From assembly GCF_000526215.1 (NCBI RefSeq), contig NZ_JAFQ01000004.1, forward strand, positions 4,216,001 through 4,280,000: DNA of 64,000 nt. The letters are read 5' to 3'. The first letter of the stretch is position 1. Every line of letters begins with the position of its first letter. Source of the DNA: Nocardia sp. BMG51109 (GTDB lineage Bacteria; Actinomycetota; Actinomycetes; Mycobacteriales; Mycobacteriaceae). The notes below the pieces were generated by a model that saw nothing but the letters and a program-made list of their open reading frames with translations, was not told the origin of the DNA and made no database searches. Below are positions 1-12,900 of the stretch, piece after piece. Position numbers and translations under genes: made by a program.

Positions 1-715
1 TCGATGGTGTGTCGTGGCGCATTCTCGTCCCCGATCTGATGGCGGCCTGGTCTGCGGTCAGTACCGGGCAGTCCCCGGTGCTCGCTCCGGTGGGTACCTC
101 GATGCGGCGGTGGGTACACGCTCTCACCGAACTCGCCCAGGGTGCCACCGATGCAAAGGAACTCGGGTTCTGGGCACGTCAGGCCGAAGGTGCTGATCCG
201 CTGCTGGGGGCGCGTGCACTCGACCCGGCTGTCGATCGACGGTCGACGGCCGACCGTGTTCAGGTCACCATTCCTGAAGCGGTGACCCAGATTCTGATCG
301 ATCGGCTGCCGTCCCGCTACAACGCCGGTGTCGAGGATGCTCTGCTGGCCGCGTTGACCCTGGCGGTTGTTCGTTGGCGGGTGCGGCGTGGCATCGAGAT
401 GCCATCGCTGCTGGTCGCTCTCGAAGGCCACGGCCGCGAGGAACACATCACCGCCGCCGCGGCGGGGATGGCGGATCTGTCGCGCACGGTCGGTTGGTTC
501 ACCACCGTCCATCCGCTCCGGCTCGATCTCACCGATATCCCTGTCGAGGATGACCAGGCGTTGGGTGCGGTGATCAAGGCGGTCAAACAACAGCTCCGCG
601 TTGTGCCCGATCGGGGTATCGGTTACGGAATCCGGCAGTATCTCTCCGGCGGTGGCGATTCCGATGTTCCGGTGATCTCGCCGCAGGTGAGCTTCAACTA
701 CCTCGGACAAGTGAC
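1..715 (+). repeat. Direct repeat R1, copy 1 (E domain)
   Basis: Bases 1-715 match 25734-26448 exactly by eye; the first difference is base 716 (C) against 26449 (G). The repeat encodes most of an E domain and probably extends left of the window. The copies sit in two different NRPS genes about 25.7 kb apart. Confidence 0.93.
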
Positions 716-3700
716 CTCCGCGCTACTCGGAACGGATTCCAGTGCGGAGCGAGCGGTTTCGGATATCGGCTGGGCACCTGCGGCGGACATCGCCGGCGTG
801 CGGGAATCCGCCGACACCGGTATGCCTCTGACCTCGGTGCTTGAGATCAACGCGATCGTGGTCGCGGGCAGGTTGTCGGCCGACTTCGGATTCCCCACCG
901 CGATTCTGCGCCGTGACGACGTCATCGAGCTGTCCGAACTGTGGGCGGAGACGGTGACCGGACTGGCCACCCATCTCGATTCCGAGCAGGCCGGCGGCGC
1001 CACGCCATCGGACTTCCCGCTGCACGCCGTGACCCAGTCCGACCTCGAGTGCTGGGAACAGCGGTACGGCCGGCTGGACGATGCGCTGCCGTTGACCCCG
1101 TTGCAGTCGGGCCTGTATTTCCATGCCCTCCTTGCCGATAGCGCACCGGACGTCTACACCACCCAGGTCGAGCTCGGATTCGACGGCGACCTCGATACCG
1201 TCCGATGGAAGGCCGCCGTCGCCGCATTGACCGCTCGCCATCCCAATCTCCGCGCCGCATTCGTCACCGATACGACGGGCACGGTGGCCCAGGTGATCCC
1301 CGCGGTCGCCACCCCGTCCTGGCGTGAGATCGATCTGACCGGAACCGACGCCGCCCAGGCGGAGCGGACGAAACAGCGGGTGCGAGAAGAAGATCGACTG
1401 GCGCCGTTCGATCTGGCTCGGCCGCCGGCGATCCGGTTAACGCTCATCCGGGGTGACCGCGATGCGGGCTTCGTCGTGGTGGTGACGGCACACCACATCC
1501 TGCTCGATGGCTGGTCGTTGCCGCTGCTGATGCGGGAACTGCTGGCGCTCTATGCCACCGGTGGTGATCCGGCCCTGCTGGGCCGGCCCGTACCGTTCCG
1601 GGATTATCTGGCGTGGCTGGGACGCACCGATCATGACGCGGGTTTGAGCGTGTGGCGCGAGGCGCTGGCCGGGGTCAGTGCACCCACCCTGCTCGCACCG
1701 GCACGCTCCGTGACCGCCGGGATACGTGGCGAGCACCGGATCTCCCTCGATGCCGAACGAACCCGTGACCTCACCGATCTGGCTGCGCGCCTTGGTATCA
1801 CCGTGAACTCGGTGCTGCAGTTCGGCTGGGGCCTGGTGCTGTCGATTCTCACCGGCCGGGACGATGTCGTCTTCGGCACCACCGTCTCCGGGCGGCCACC
1901 GCAGCTGCCCGGTGTGGAATCGATGATCGGCCTGCTGATCAACACCCTGCCGGTGCGCGTACGACTCGCCCCGCAGCACACCGTCGAAACGGCACTGACC
2001 GACTTCCAGAATCAGCAGGCCGAGCTGCTCGATCATCACCACATCGGCCTCACCGACATCCACAATGCCTGCGGCACGGCGGCTTTGTTCGACACGCTCT
2101 TCGTCTTCGAGTCGTACCCGGTCGATACCGGCACACTCCGGACCCACGCCGGCATGCTCGACGGCCTCACCGTCACCGGCATCGATGTCACCGACGCCGT
2201 GCATTATCCGTTCGGGCTGCTGGCTCACCTCGATCAGCACACGCTGCGGCTGCGAGTCAACTACCAGGCGGGCTTGTTCGACGTCGAACAGGTCGCCGCC
2301 ATCCTCGATCGCCTGCTGTATACCCTCGATCAGATCGTCAGCCGGCCTCGCGCCCGCCTCACCGATCTGGACATCCTCGATCCCGGTGAGAAGTCCCGTG
2401 TCCTCGCTGTCTGGAACAACACGGTCAGCAGCGACACCACCGCGCTGATGATTGCGGTGACCTTCGATGCGGGATCGGTTCCCGCCCTGACAGGACGCGC
2501 GGTAGGCGATAGATACCACGTCCTCGAGGTGGCCCCCGAAGTGCTCGTCACGGGCCCGGCCACCCCGGCGGGCGCGGTCGATCAGCCGCCGAGAATCGGG
2601 GCGTTGCTGATCCGGGGCGGTGATCACGATTCCGCCGGTTCGGCGACCGACGGTCAGCTGGACGACCTCGCCGCCGGCTATCTGCGGGACATCACCGCCG
2701 CCGCGAAACATGGGCCGGTGATCCTCGGAATACTTCCGTCGGTCTCACCCAGCCGCCGTTGGACGGACTGGGAAGACGCGCTCGTCGGCCGATGCCGTGA
2801 GCTGTCGGGGGTCGCGATCGTGCACCGTGATGCCTGGACCCGAATCCACTCTGTCGAAGCGGTTTTCGACATCACCGACGAGGCCTTCACGCTCGAGTTC
2901 CAGGCAGCCGTCGCGCTCACTCTGACCGGGCTCACGAATTCGATCATGGCGGCCCCGCCGAAGGCGATCGCCGTCAGCGGCGACGACACCTTGTGGGAGG
3001 GGATCATCAGCGAAATCGGCTCCGCCGCGGTGGATCTCACCGGACCTCGGACCGAACTCGTGAAACGGCTGCTGCGCTGGCGAGCGGCCGGCGTCTCACT
3101 CGTCCTGATCAGCGACAACGACGAGTCGACCGTGCGGGCCGTGCTCGAGCGCGCGGACTCGCCCATTCGTGCCGAGCATTTCGCGCTCATCGCCGCGGGC
3201 TGGGACCGGAAGGCCGAGCGGCTCGACGAAGCCGCCCGCAAACTCCGGATCGATCTGGACGACTGCGTCTTCCTCGACAGCGACCCGATGGAGGTCGCGG
3301 AAATGCGCGCCACCCTGCCGGAGGTCCTGAGCATCACATGCCCTGCGGGGGTTCACATTCCGGAGTTCCTGGATCGCCTGTGGCCGATGATCCCGCATGC
3401 GCGGCCGGACAGCGAATACCCGTTCGATGTCGATGATCGACGGTACGAGCCCCGCGGGGCCGCGGTCCGCGACCGGTCCGTACTCGCCAAATTCCTCGCC
3501 GATCTGGCGCTCGAGGTGGATATCACGCCCATCGCGGCGCACGATGTGGCCGGGGCTGCGCGTCTGGTCCAGCGTGCCAACACATTCACGGTGGGCCGAT
3601 CCGCCGGCCGCGATCTCGACCGCCTGATGCGCGAGGACGAAGTCGTCATCGCCACCGCGCGGGACCGTTTCGGCGAGCACGGCATGATCGGTCTCCTCGC

Positions 3701-3977
3701 CACCCGCGTGTCGGCGACCACGCTGGTGGTCACCGAATGGCGCTTGTCGAGCCGCATGCTGCGGCGCGGCGTCGAGGAACACCTGCTGGTCTGGCTGGCC
3801 GATCTCGCGGAGCGCCACGGATGCACCGACATCCGGTTGGAGGCCTTCGCCACCGCGCACAACTTCCCGTCCCGTCGCATGGTCGCGGCGCTGGGCGACA
3901 CCGATCCCCATGCCGCACACGTCGAGGCTCGGATCACTCCGGCTCGCCTTCGGGCTTTTCGCTTCTGGGAGCAGTAG
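1..3977 (+). CDS. Non-ribosomal peptide synthetase, 3' part (E-C-FkbH-like)
   Basis: The gene is open at the left window edge (reading frame from base 3), so only its last 1,324 or so codons are seen. It begins inside an epimerisation domain at the DGVSW part of the HHxxxDGxSW motif. The E domain runs to about base 1010. A condensation domain with HHILLDGWS follows (about 1060-2400); its likeness to the other post-E C domains suggests the DCL type, accepting a D-configured upstream residue. The usual C-to-A linker ([11 protein letters not shown]) then stops and, in place of an A domain, there is an FkbH-like region of about 510 residues to the stop. There is no A or T domain after this C domain, so it probably works in trans with the A-T that opens the next protein. 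The next gene starts 2 bp after the stop, so the two are co-translated. The first 715 bp duplicate a stretch of the next gene exactly. Confidence 0.93.
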   Translation, partial: DGVSWRILVPDLMAAWSAVSTGQSPVLAPVGTSMRRWVHALTELAQGATDAKELGFWARQAEGADPLLGARALDPAVDRRSTADRVQVTIPEAVTQILIDRLPSRYNAGVEDALLAALTLAVVRWRVRRGIEMPSLLVALEGHGREEHITAAAAGMADLSRTVGWFTTVHPLRLDLTDIPVEDDQALGAVIKAVKQQLRVVPDRGIGYGIRQYLSGGGDSDVPVISPQVSFNYLGQVTSALLGTDSSAERAVSDIGWAPAADIAGVRESADTGMPLTSVLEINAIVVAGRLSADFGFPTAILRRDDVIELSELWAETVTGLATHLDSEQAGGATPSDFPLHAVTQSDLECWEQRYGRLDDALPLTPLQSGLYFHALLADSAPDVYTTQVELGFDGDLDTVRWKAAVAALTARHPNLRAAFVTDTTGTVAQVIPAVATPSWREIDLTGTDAAQAERTKQRVREEDRLAPFDLARPPAIRLTLIRGDRDAGFVVVVTAHHILLDGWSLPLLMRELLALYATGGDPALLGRPVPFRDYLAWLGRTDHDAGLSVWREALAGVSAPTLLAPARSVTAGIRGEHRISLDAERTRDLTDLAARLGITVNSVLQFGWGLVLSILTGRDDVVFGTTVSGRPPQLPGVESMIGLLINTLPVRVRLAPQHTVETALTDFQNQQAELLDHHHIGLTDIHNACGTAALFDTLFVFESYPVDTGTLRTHAGMLDGLTVTGIDVTDAVHYPFGLLAHLDQHTLRLRVNYQAGLFDVEQVAAILDRLLYTLDQIVSRPRARLTDLDILDPGEKSRVLAVWNNTVSSDTTALMIAVTFDAGSVPALTGRAVGDRYHVLEVAPEVLVTGPATPAGAVDQPPRIGALLIRGGDHDSAGSATDGQLDDLAAGYLRDITAAAKHGPVILGILPSVSPSRRWTDWEDALVGRCRELSGVAIVHRDAWTRIHSVEAVFDITDEAFTLEFQAAVALTLTGLTNSIMAAPPKAIAVSGDDTLWEGIISEIGSAAVDLTGPRTELVKRLLRWRAAGVSLVLISDNDESTVRAVLERADSPIRAEHFALIAAGWDRKAERLDEAARKLRIDLDDCVFLDSDPMEVAEMRATLPEVLSITCPAGVHIPEFLDRLWPMIPHARPDSEYPFDVDDRRYEPRGAAVRDRSVLAKFLADLALEVDITPIAAHDVAGAARLVQRANTFTVGRSAGRDLDRLMREDEVVIATARDRFGEHGMIGLLATRVSATTLVVTEWRLSSRMLRRGVEEHLLVWLADLAERHGCTDIRLEAFATAHNFPSRRMVAALGDTDPHAAHVEARITPARLRAFRFWEQ
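2446..3977 (+). other. FkbH-like domain (HAD-IIIC plus GNAT-like) at the NRPS C-terminus
   Basis: About 510 residues resemble FkbH-type proteins: an alpha/beta N-terminal part, a HAD core (about 2960-3370) and a GNAT-like C-terminal part (about 3480-3977). The last part carries [19 protein letters not shown] and the RRGVEEHLL helix. FkbH proteins normally take 1,3-bisphosphoglycerate and load a glyceryl unit on a carrier protein. Here the first Asp of the DxDxT loop is Ser: the loop reads SGDDT, with Ser at 2976-2978. The second Asp, the IV-type motif FLDSDP and a Lys in DRKAERL remain. The missing nucleophile suggests a changed or lost phosphotransferase function. The role in the NRPS line is unknown; it could be structural or a docking element. 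Confidence 0.75.
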
Positions 3978-3979
3978 AT

Positions 3980-6900
3980 ATGACCGACAAGAAGACCCGG
4001 CGGAACGCCAACCCGCGGGTGAATGTGGGATTCGTCGAATTCGGTAGTACCGAGTTGAGCGTCGGGGAACTGCTGGCCGGCGCGACCGGCCCCACCACGA
4101 CGGCTGCTGCCGAGGCCACCGCGATCCTGCCGGAGGTACTGGAGCAGCAGGCTGCCGCGACTCCCGGCGCCGTCGCTGTCGTCGATGCCGATGGCCAGCT
4201 CACCTATCGCGAGTTGAACTCCGCCGCAAGCCATTTCGCGCGCGAACTGATCACGGCCGGAGTCGAGCCGGACACCGTCGTCGCGGTCGCGGTGGAACGC
4301 TCCCGGCTTCTCGTGGTCGCGCTGCTGGCGGTGCTCAAGGCCGGCGGTGCGTACCTGCCGATCGACACCACCTATCCGCCCGAACGGTTGGAATACCTGC
4401 TCGACGACGCCGACCCGATCGCTGTCGTCACCACGGCCGGGCATCGAAACCTGTTGCCCGACATCGGTGCTCGAAGCTTGCTGATGCTAGATGGCGTCCT
4501 CGCCAGCGATTCGGCCCGGGCGATGAACGGCACGGATGTGGACGACGCCGACCGGCGTGCGCCCTTGCGTGCGGACAACCTGGCCTATGTCATCTACACC
4601 TCCGGGTCCACCGGCAGGCCCAAAGGTGCTGCGGTGACCCATCGCAACGTGGTCAACCTGCTGACACAGCCGTGGGCCGTCGACGGTGAGGACCGGATTC
4701 TGGCATCCACGTCGGTGTCCTTCGATGTGTCGGTGTGGGAGCTGTTCGGCCCGCTGTGCCGCGGCGGCAGCGTCGAGATCGCCCGCGACCTCCTGGCCCT
4801 GACCGAGCACCCCTACGCCGACGCCACAGTGGTCAGCGGAGTTCCCTCGGCCTTCGGGGAGGTGCTCGCCGCCGAAGGTCTCGCGTCCGATCTCGACGCC
4901 GCGCAGACGGTGGTCCTGGCCGGTGAAGCGCTGACCCACACGGTGGTCGACCGGATTCGCCGCACGCTGCCGCGGGCGCGGATTCTCAACGCCTACGGGC
5001 CCACCGAAGCCACCGTCTTCACCGCCACCCATACCGTCGACGGGGTAGCGGCCGACGGTGGCGGCGGGGCGTCGGTGCCGATCGGCGTGCCGCTGAAAAA
5101 TATTCGCGTCTACGTGCTCGACTCCTGGTTGCGTCCCGCCCCGCCCGGTGTGACCGGTGAGCTGTATATCGGCGGTGCCGGTGTGGTGCGCGGCTACCGC
5201 GGCCGGGCGGGTCTGACGGCGGAACGTTTCGTCGCCGATCCGCACGGGGCGCCGGGGGAGCGACTGTACCGGTCCGGAGATGTGGTGCGCTGGAACGATT
5301 CCGGCGTGCTGGAGTACGTAGGCCGAGCCGATGATCAAGTGAAGATCCGCGGTTACCGCATCGAACCCGGCGAAATCGAGAACGTTCTGCTGCGGCACCC
5401 GGGAGTGCGGCAGTGTGCCGTGGTCGCCAGGGAGGTCTCCGGCCAGGCCGGGGTCCGGCAGCTGATCGCCTACGTCGTTCCGGCCGCCGACGCCGACGTG
5501 GAACTGTCCCGCGGATTGCGAGAATTCGCCGGTGGACTGCTACCCGAGTTCATGGTCCCCGCAGCGATCATGCTGCTCGACCGGCTACCGCTGACCAGCA
5601 ACGGCAAACTCGACCGCCGGGCGCTACCGGCGCCGGCCTTCACCGCCGCCGCATTCCGGGAGCCCACCGGAACCGCGGAGACGCTGCTGGCGTCGGTATT
5701 CGGTGAAGTCCTCGGCGTCGACCGGGTCGGAGCCGATGATTCGTTCTTCGATCTGGGCGGGCACTCCCTGTCGGCAATGCGGGTGATCGCCCGCGTGCGG
5801 GCGCGGGCCGGGATCGAACTTCCCATCCGAACGGTGTTCGAGTCACCGACGGTCGTCGGCCTGGCCGCTCGACTCGGTGAAGGCACCCGCGCGCGGGCGA
5901 CGGTGACCCGCCGAACCCGGCCCACCGTCATACCCCTGTCCTACGCGCAGGCCCGGCTGTGGTTCCTGCACCGCCTGGAGGGGCCGTCGCCGACCTACAA
6001 CCTGCCGATGGCGGTGCGCCTGATCGGTGAGGTCGACGACGCCGCGCTCGAGACCGCGATCGCCGATGTGGTGACCCGCCACGAAACTCTGCGCACGATC
6101 TTCGTCGACACCGAAGGCGTTGGGGTACAGCACATCCTCGCCGTCGACGATGACCGGGCGCGGGTGCCGGTGGTGGTGGCGCCGTTCTCGCCGGGCGTCC
6201 TGGCGAGGCTGGCCGGATACCGTTTCGATCTCTCCACTCGGATCCCCGTCCACGCCGGCATCCTGCGCGTCGGACCTCAGGAGCGAGTGGTCGTGCTGGT
6301 GGTGCATCACATCGCCGCCGATGGTGCGTCGATGCCGGCGCTGGCACGGGATCTGCTGACCGCCTATGAGGCACGGCAGCGGGGCAGTGCGCCGGAGTGG
6401 ATGCCACTGCCGGTGCAGTATGCCGATTACACGTTGTGGCAGCGTGAGCTGCTCGGCGATCCGGATAATGAACAGTCGTTGATCGCAAAACAATTCGACT
6501 ACTGGCGCCGGACCCTGCACGGACTGCCCGAGGTGATCGAACTGCCGACGGATCGGCCCCGCCCACCGGTCGCCTCCCATGAGGGTGGGCTGCACAGGTT
6601 CACCATTCCCGCGTCGACGTGCCACCGCGTCGAGGCGCTCGCCCGGGAACGAGGTGCGACGCCGGCGATGGTCATGCAGACAGCGCTCGCGGTCCTGCTC
6701 ACCCGGCTCGGTGCCGGCGACGATTTCGCCATGGGCGCGCCGATCGCGGGCCGCGCCGACCAGGCTCTCACCGACCTGGTGGGATTCTTCGTCAACACCT
6801 GGGTGCTGCGCGTGAACACCAGTGGCAACCCGGAATTCGGTGAGTTGCTCGCCCAGGTCCGGGAGCGAGCGCTGGACGCCTACACCCATCAGGACGCACC

Positions 6901-9900
6901 GTTCGAACGGCTGGTGGAACTGCTCAATCCCCGGCGCTCACCCGCACATCATCCGTTGTTCCAGGTGGCGTTGGCATTTCAGAACAATCCCCTGCCCGAC
7001 ACCACATTGCTGACGGCTCAGCTTCCGGAATTGGCGGTGACACCGGTATCGGTGCGGACCGGGACGGCCCGATACGACCTACTGTTCGACATCGTCGACA
7101 ACGGCCGCGCACGCGACGGGTTCCAGGCGTCCATCGAGTACGCCACCAGCCTGTTCGACACAGCCACCATCGAACAGCTCGCCACCCGATTCCTGGCCAT
7201 CCTCGACCAGGCGACCACCGACCCCCGTCTGCGGATCGCCGATATCGAGATCCTCGACCGGGCCGAGAAGGCTCGGATGCTGACCGCGTGGAACGACACC
7301 ACCACCGCGATCGACGACACCGCGACCCTGCCCAGGCTGTTCGAGCAGCAGGCCGCCGGCACACCGGATGCGACCGCGGTCATCGGCGCCGATTCGCTGG
7401 AACCGATCGGTGTCACCACACGCAGCGCATACAGCTACGGCCAATTGAACAGTGCGGCAAACGCGTTCGCTCGAACACTGATCGAGGCCGGCGTCGGCCC
7501 GGACACCGTGGTCGCGGTCGCGGTCGAGCGTTCCTACGAACTGGTCATCGCCCTGCTGGCGGTGTCGAAAGCCGGTGGGGCATACCTGCCGATCGACACC
7601 AGCCATCCAGCCGAGCGGGTGCGCTACCTCCTCGACGACGCCGATCCGGTCGCGGTCGTCACCACCGCCGATCAGCGAAACCTGCTGCCCGACAAGGCGG
7701 GCCGTGCCGTTCTGCTGATCGGCGCCACCGAATTGACGGATGCGCCCGACCTCCCCGACACCGAGCGGCGATCCCCCCTGCGTCCGGACCATCTGGCCTA
7801 CGTCCTCTACACCTCGGGCTCCACCGGCCGGCCGAAGCCGGTCGCCGTCACCCACCGCGCGATCGTGAATCGCCTGCTGTGGATGCAGCAGGCCTACGGG
7901 CTCGGTGCGGAGGACGCGGTACTCCAGAAGACCCCGAACACCTTCGATGTGTCGGTCTGGGAGTTCTTCTGGCCCTTGCTGACCGGTGCGCGGCTGGTGC
8001 TGGCCGCACCCGGGGGACATCGTGACCCGGCCTACCTCGCCGACCTGATCGTGCGCGAATCGGTGACCACGCTCCATTTCGTCCCGTCGATGCTGGACGA
8101 ATTCGTCGAGGCGCCGATCTCCGAATGTGTGTCACTCCGCAATGTCTTCGCGTCCGGCGAAGCGCTGTCGTCCCGATCCGCGAAACGGTTGCGGGACTCG
8201 ACCACTGCGCGGGTGCACAATCTCTACGGCCCCACCGAGGCCGCCGTCGATGTCACGTTCCACGAATTCGCTTCCAGCGGTAGCGCATCGGTGCCGATTG
8301 GGGTGCCGATCTCGAATGTGCGCGTCTACGTCCTCGACAGGTGGCTGCGTCCGGTGGCACCCGGAGTCGTCGGCGAACTCTACATCGGCGGTGTCGCCCT
8401 GGCGCGCGGCTACCGCGATCGCAGCGGCCTCACCGCCGCGCGCTTCGTGGCCGACCCTTGCGGGACCACGCCGGGACAGCGGTTGTACCGGTCCGGTGAC
8501 ATGGTCCGCTGGACCACGTCCGGGGTCCTGGAGTACGTGGGGCGCGCCGATGATCAGGTGAAGATTCGCGGCTTCCGGATCGAACCCGGTGAGATCCAAG
8601 CCATTCTGCTGCAGCACCTCGAGGTGGAGGCGGCAGCCGTGATCGCGCGGGACGGCAACGGCGGGCCGCAGTTGATCGCCTACATCGTGCCGGGCGCCGG
8701 CTCCGGCACGGAGACGGACCGATCGCGGGCGTTGCGGGAATACCTGGGACATACGCTGCCCGAGTTCATGATCCCGGCCGCCATCGTGGTCCTGGACCGA
8801 CTTCCCTTGACGGCCAACGGCAAACTCGACCGAGCCGCCCTGCCCGCACCGGAGTTCACCGGCAGTCTCCCGTTCCGGGAACCGTCCGGAAGCACGGAAA
8901 TTCTGCTCGCATCGGTGTTCTCCGAGCTGCTCGATGTCGAGCAGGTCGGCGCCGATGACTCGTTCTTCGAGCTGGGTGGGCATTCGCTGTCGGCGATGCG
9001 GCTGATCGCGCGCGTGCGGACCCTGGCGGGTGCCGAATTGCCGATCAGGACCGTATTCGAGGCTCCGACGGTGGTGGGGTTGGCCGCGCGTCTCGGTGAA
9101 AGCGGCACGGTCCGAACGGCTATGACGGCGTATCCGCGGCCGGCGGTGATCCCGCTGTCCTACACGCAGACCCGATTGTGGTTCCTGCACCGGTTGGAAG
9201 GTCCCTCGTCGACCTACAACCTGCCCATGGCGGTCCGGTTGACCGGTGAGGTCGACGAAACCGCGCTTGCGAAGGCACTGCAGGACGTGGTGACCCGGCA
9301 CGAATCACTGCGCACGGTGATCATCGACGCCGACGGCGTGGGCGCCCAGCAGATCCTGGAGCCCGAACTCGGTGCCGCGGCGGTGCCCGTCCTCACGGCG
9401 CCGTTCTCCGAGGCGGTGCTGGCGGATCTGGCCGGGTACCGGTTCGACCTCGCCACCGAAATCCCCATCCGCGCAGGCATTCTGCGCACAGCGGCCACCG
9501 AATGCGTGGTGGTGGTTGTCGTTCATCACATCGCCACCGATGGTGCGTCGATGCCCGCTCTCGCGCGGGATCTGCTGACCGCCTATGAGGCGCGGCGGCG
9601 TGGGAGCGTACCCGAGTGGACGCCGCTGCCGGTGCAGTACGCCGATTACACGCTGTGGCAGCGTGAGTTGCTCGGTGATCCCGATGACGAACAGTCCTTG
9701 ATCGCAACACAATTCGACTACTGGCGCCGGACCCTGGCCGGACTGCCCGAAGTGATCGAGCTGCCTGCAGACCGGCCCCGTCCACCGGTGGCGTCCTACC
9801 GGGGCGACCTGCACCACTTCGTCGTGCCCGCGGAAGTCCGCCGCCGCCTCGAGACCCTGGCACGGGAACAGGGTGCGACGCCGGCGATGGTCGTCCAGGC

Positions 9901-12900
9901 CGCGCTCGCCGTCCTGCTGACCCGCCTCGGCGCGGGCGAGGACTTGGCCATCGGTGCCCCCATCGCCGGGCGTGCCGATGACGCGTTGAGCGATCTGGTC
10001 GGATTCTTCGTCAATACCTGGGTGCTCCGCGTAGACACCGGCGGCAATCCCGTCTTCGGCGACCTGCTCACCCGGGTTCGTGAACGCGCACTGGACGCCT
10101 ATACCCACCAGGACGCACCGTTCGAGCGCCTCGTGGAATTGCTCAACCCCGTGCGATCCCCGGGACATCATCCGTTGTTCCAGGTGGCCTTGGCTTTCCA
10201 GAACAATCCACTGCCCGATGCCGCACTGCTCACAAGGCTGCTGCCGGGCCTGACCGTCGAGCCGGTGCCGGCGCCGACCGGAACCTCCCGCTACGACCTG
10301 CTGTTCAGCATCATCGATGCCGGCCAGGCGGACGACGGATTTCAAGCCTCCATCGAATACGCCACCGACCTGTACGACCGCGCGACCGTCGAACGGCTCG
10401 CCGACAGGTTCTTGCGAGTGCTCGACCAGGTGTCGATGAACTCCGGACTCCGGCTGTCCGAAGTCGAGATTCTTGACCACGCCGAGCACACCCGCGTGCT
10501 GGCCGAGTGGAACGGCGCCGGCATCGACGTCGACACCATCGCGACGCTGCCCGCCCTGTTCGAAGCCCGGGTCGCTGCGGCACCGGAGTCCATTGCGGTA
10601 ACGGCAGAAGGCGGTGCGTACACCTACCGCCAGTTGAACTGTGCGGCAAACCTGGTGGCGCGGGAGTTGATCGTGGCGGGTGTGGGTCCGGACAGTGTGG
10701 TCGCGGTGGCGGTGGAACGGTCCTATGAGTTGATCGTCGCCTTACTGGCGGTGTCGAAGGCCGGTGGTGCGTATCTGCCGATCGATACCGCGCATCCGGC
10801 TGATCGTGTCGAGTACGTTCTTGCCGATGCCGACCCGGCGGCTGTCCTCACTACCGGCGGTCAGCGGAAGCTGTTGCCCAACACTGGAAATCGGACAGTT
10901 CTGTCACTCGACGAGCTCATCGGTGACTCTATCGGGTCGGGCGATGTGGCGAATGTGTCGGATGTCGAGCGTCGTGGGCCGTTGCGTGGGGGCAATCTGG
11001 CGTATGTCATCTACACCTCGGGGTCGACGGGTCGTCCCAAAGGTGTTGCGGTGACGCATGGCAACGCGGTGAATCTGTTCTCGGTCACTGCGGATCGTTA
11101 TGGGTTCGGTTCCGATGATGTGTGGGCGTGGGTGCATTCGCATGCGTTCGATTTCTCGGTGTGGGAGTTGTGGGGTCCGCTGTTGTCGGGTGGGCGTGTT
11201 GTGGTGGTGGCGTGGGATGTGGTGCGCTCACCCGAAGACCTGTGGCAGACCCTGCGCGACACCGGCGTGACAGTGCTCAACCAGACCCCCAGCGCGTTCT
11301 ACGCGCTCACTGAAGTGCCGGGAGCGCCGCGTCCCGACGAATCCGGGCTCCGGCTGGTCATTTTCGGAGGCGAAGCCCTGGACCCGGCACGATTGGGAGC
11401 CTGGGCCGAGGGCTCGGGGCGTGCGCCGCTGCTGGTGAACATGTACGGGATCACCGAAAATACCGTGCACACCACCGAATTCACCCTTACCGCCGACACG
11501 AGAGCTGCTCACTCCAGTCCTATCGGCGTGCCGTTGGGTAATGTGCGGGTGTATGTCCTGGACCGATGGCTGCGCCCGGTGCCGCCTGGTGTGAATGGTG
11601 AATTGTATTTCGGCGGTGCGGGTTTGGCGCGTGGGTACCGGGGCCGGTCGGGGTTGACCGCGAGCCGGTTCATTGCTGATCCGTTCGGTGGTGCGGTGGA
11701 GCGGCTGTATCGATCCGGCGATGTGGTGCGTTGGAGTGCCGGCGGTGTGCTCGAGTATGTGGGTCGTGCTGATGATCAGGTGCAGATCCGTGGGTACCGT
11801 GTCGAGCCTGGTGAGGTCGAGACTGTTCTGGCCGAGCATCCCGCGATCGCGCAGGCCGCCGTCACCACACACCATCAGGTCGGGTTGGTGGGGTACGTGG
11901 TGCCCGACCTGTCGACTGCACCCGTTGCACAGGCCTATTCGCGCCTACAGGCCGCAGGACAGATCGACGGCAGCGAACTCCATGAGCTGCCGAATGGTAT
12001 GCCGGTGGTGGGTCGTAACCGGTCCAATATCGAGTTTCTGTTCCAGGAGGTGTTCGAGCGGGCCGAGTACTGCCATGACGGTGTGATCGTTCCGTCCGAG
12101 GGGTGTGTTCTCGATATCGGTGCCCATGTGGGCATGTTCTCGGTGTATGCGAAGACGTTGTCGCCGCAGGTGGAGATCTATGCGGTGGAGCCGATCCCGG
12201 ATCTGCAACGGATGTATCGGGCGAATTCGGATTTGCACGGCCTGGATGCGACGTTGATCGAGGCGGCGATCGGTGCCGAGGCGGGTGCCGATGTGTTCAC
12301 CTACTACCCGGATATGTCGATCCTGTCGGCTCGAGGCAGGGCTACCGAGGACCAGCGGGAGCTGCTGGATTCGTTCCTGCACAACGAATTCCGGTCGCGG
12401 GCCGCCGAAGTGGGCCAGGACGCTTTGGACGAGTTGCTCGATGATCGTCTGAAGTCGGTCGAGGTGCAGGTGCGTATCCGGACGGTGTCCGACATCATCG
12501 ACGAGCACGGTCTGGACCGGATCGGGTTGCTCAAGCTCGATGTCGAGGGTGGCGAACTCGAAGCGCTGCAGGGGATTCGGGATGAGCATTGGTCGCGGAT
12601 CGAGCAGATCGCGGCCGAGGTCCACGACATCGACAACCGGCTGGCCGTGATCCGGGATCTGTTGCAGCAGCGCGGATTCCATACCGCTACTCGTACGAAT
12701 CCGCATGTCACCGGCACCGGTCTGCACATCCTCTACGCGACCCGCACCCTCGATCGCAGCGACGCCAGTGAGCCGGTCGATGTGCTGGCCCGGCACGTGC
12801 GCTGGGCGAGTCCCACGGCGCTGGCCGCGCTGGTGCGCGACGATCTCGCCGAGCATCTGCCCGACTACATGGTTCCTGCATCGGTAGTGGTGCTGGATCG

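Noticed and set aside
1437..2711. Long antisense frames under the NRPS genes, such as this 424-codon one and a 773-codon one at 17567-19888
   Set aside because: They are mirror frames typical of high-GC coding DNA; their products are low-complexity, and copies recur under the repeated modules.
3737..3979. Upstream extension of the second NRPS frame to an earlier ATG
   Set aside because: This part overlaps the end of the first NRPS gene in another frame and translates to an Arg/Gly-rich shadow; the ATG at 3980 directly follows the first stop.
11941..12738. Methyltransferase as a separate inserted gene
   Set aside because: The frame continues without a break through the A domain on both sides, and A9/A10 motifs follow in frame.
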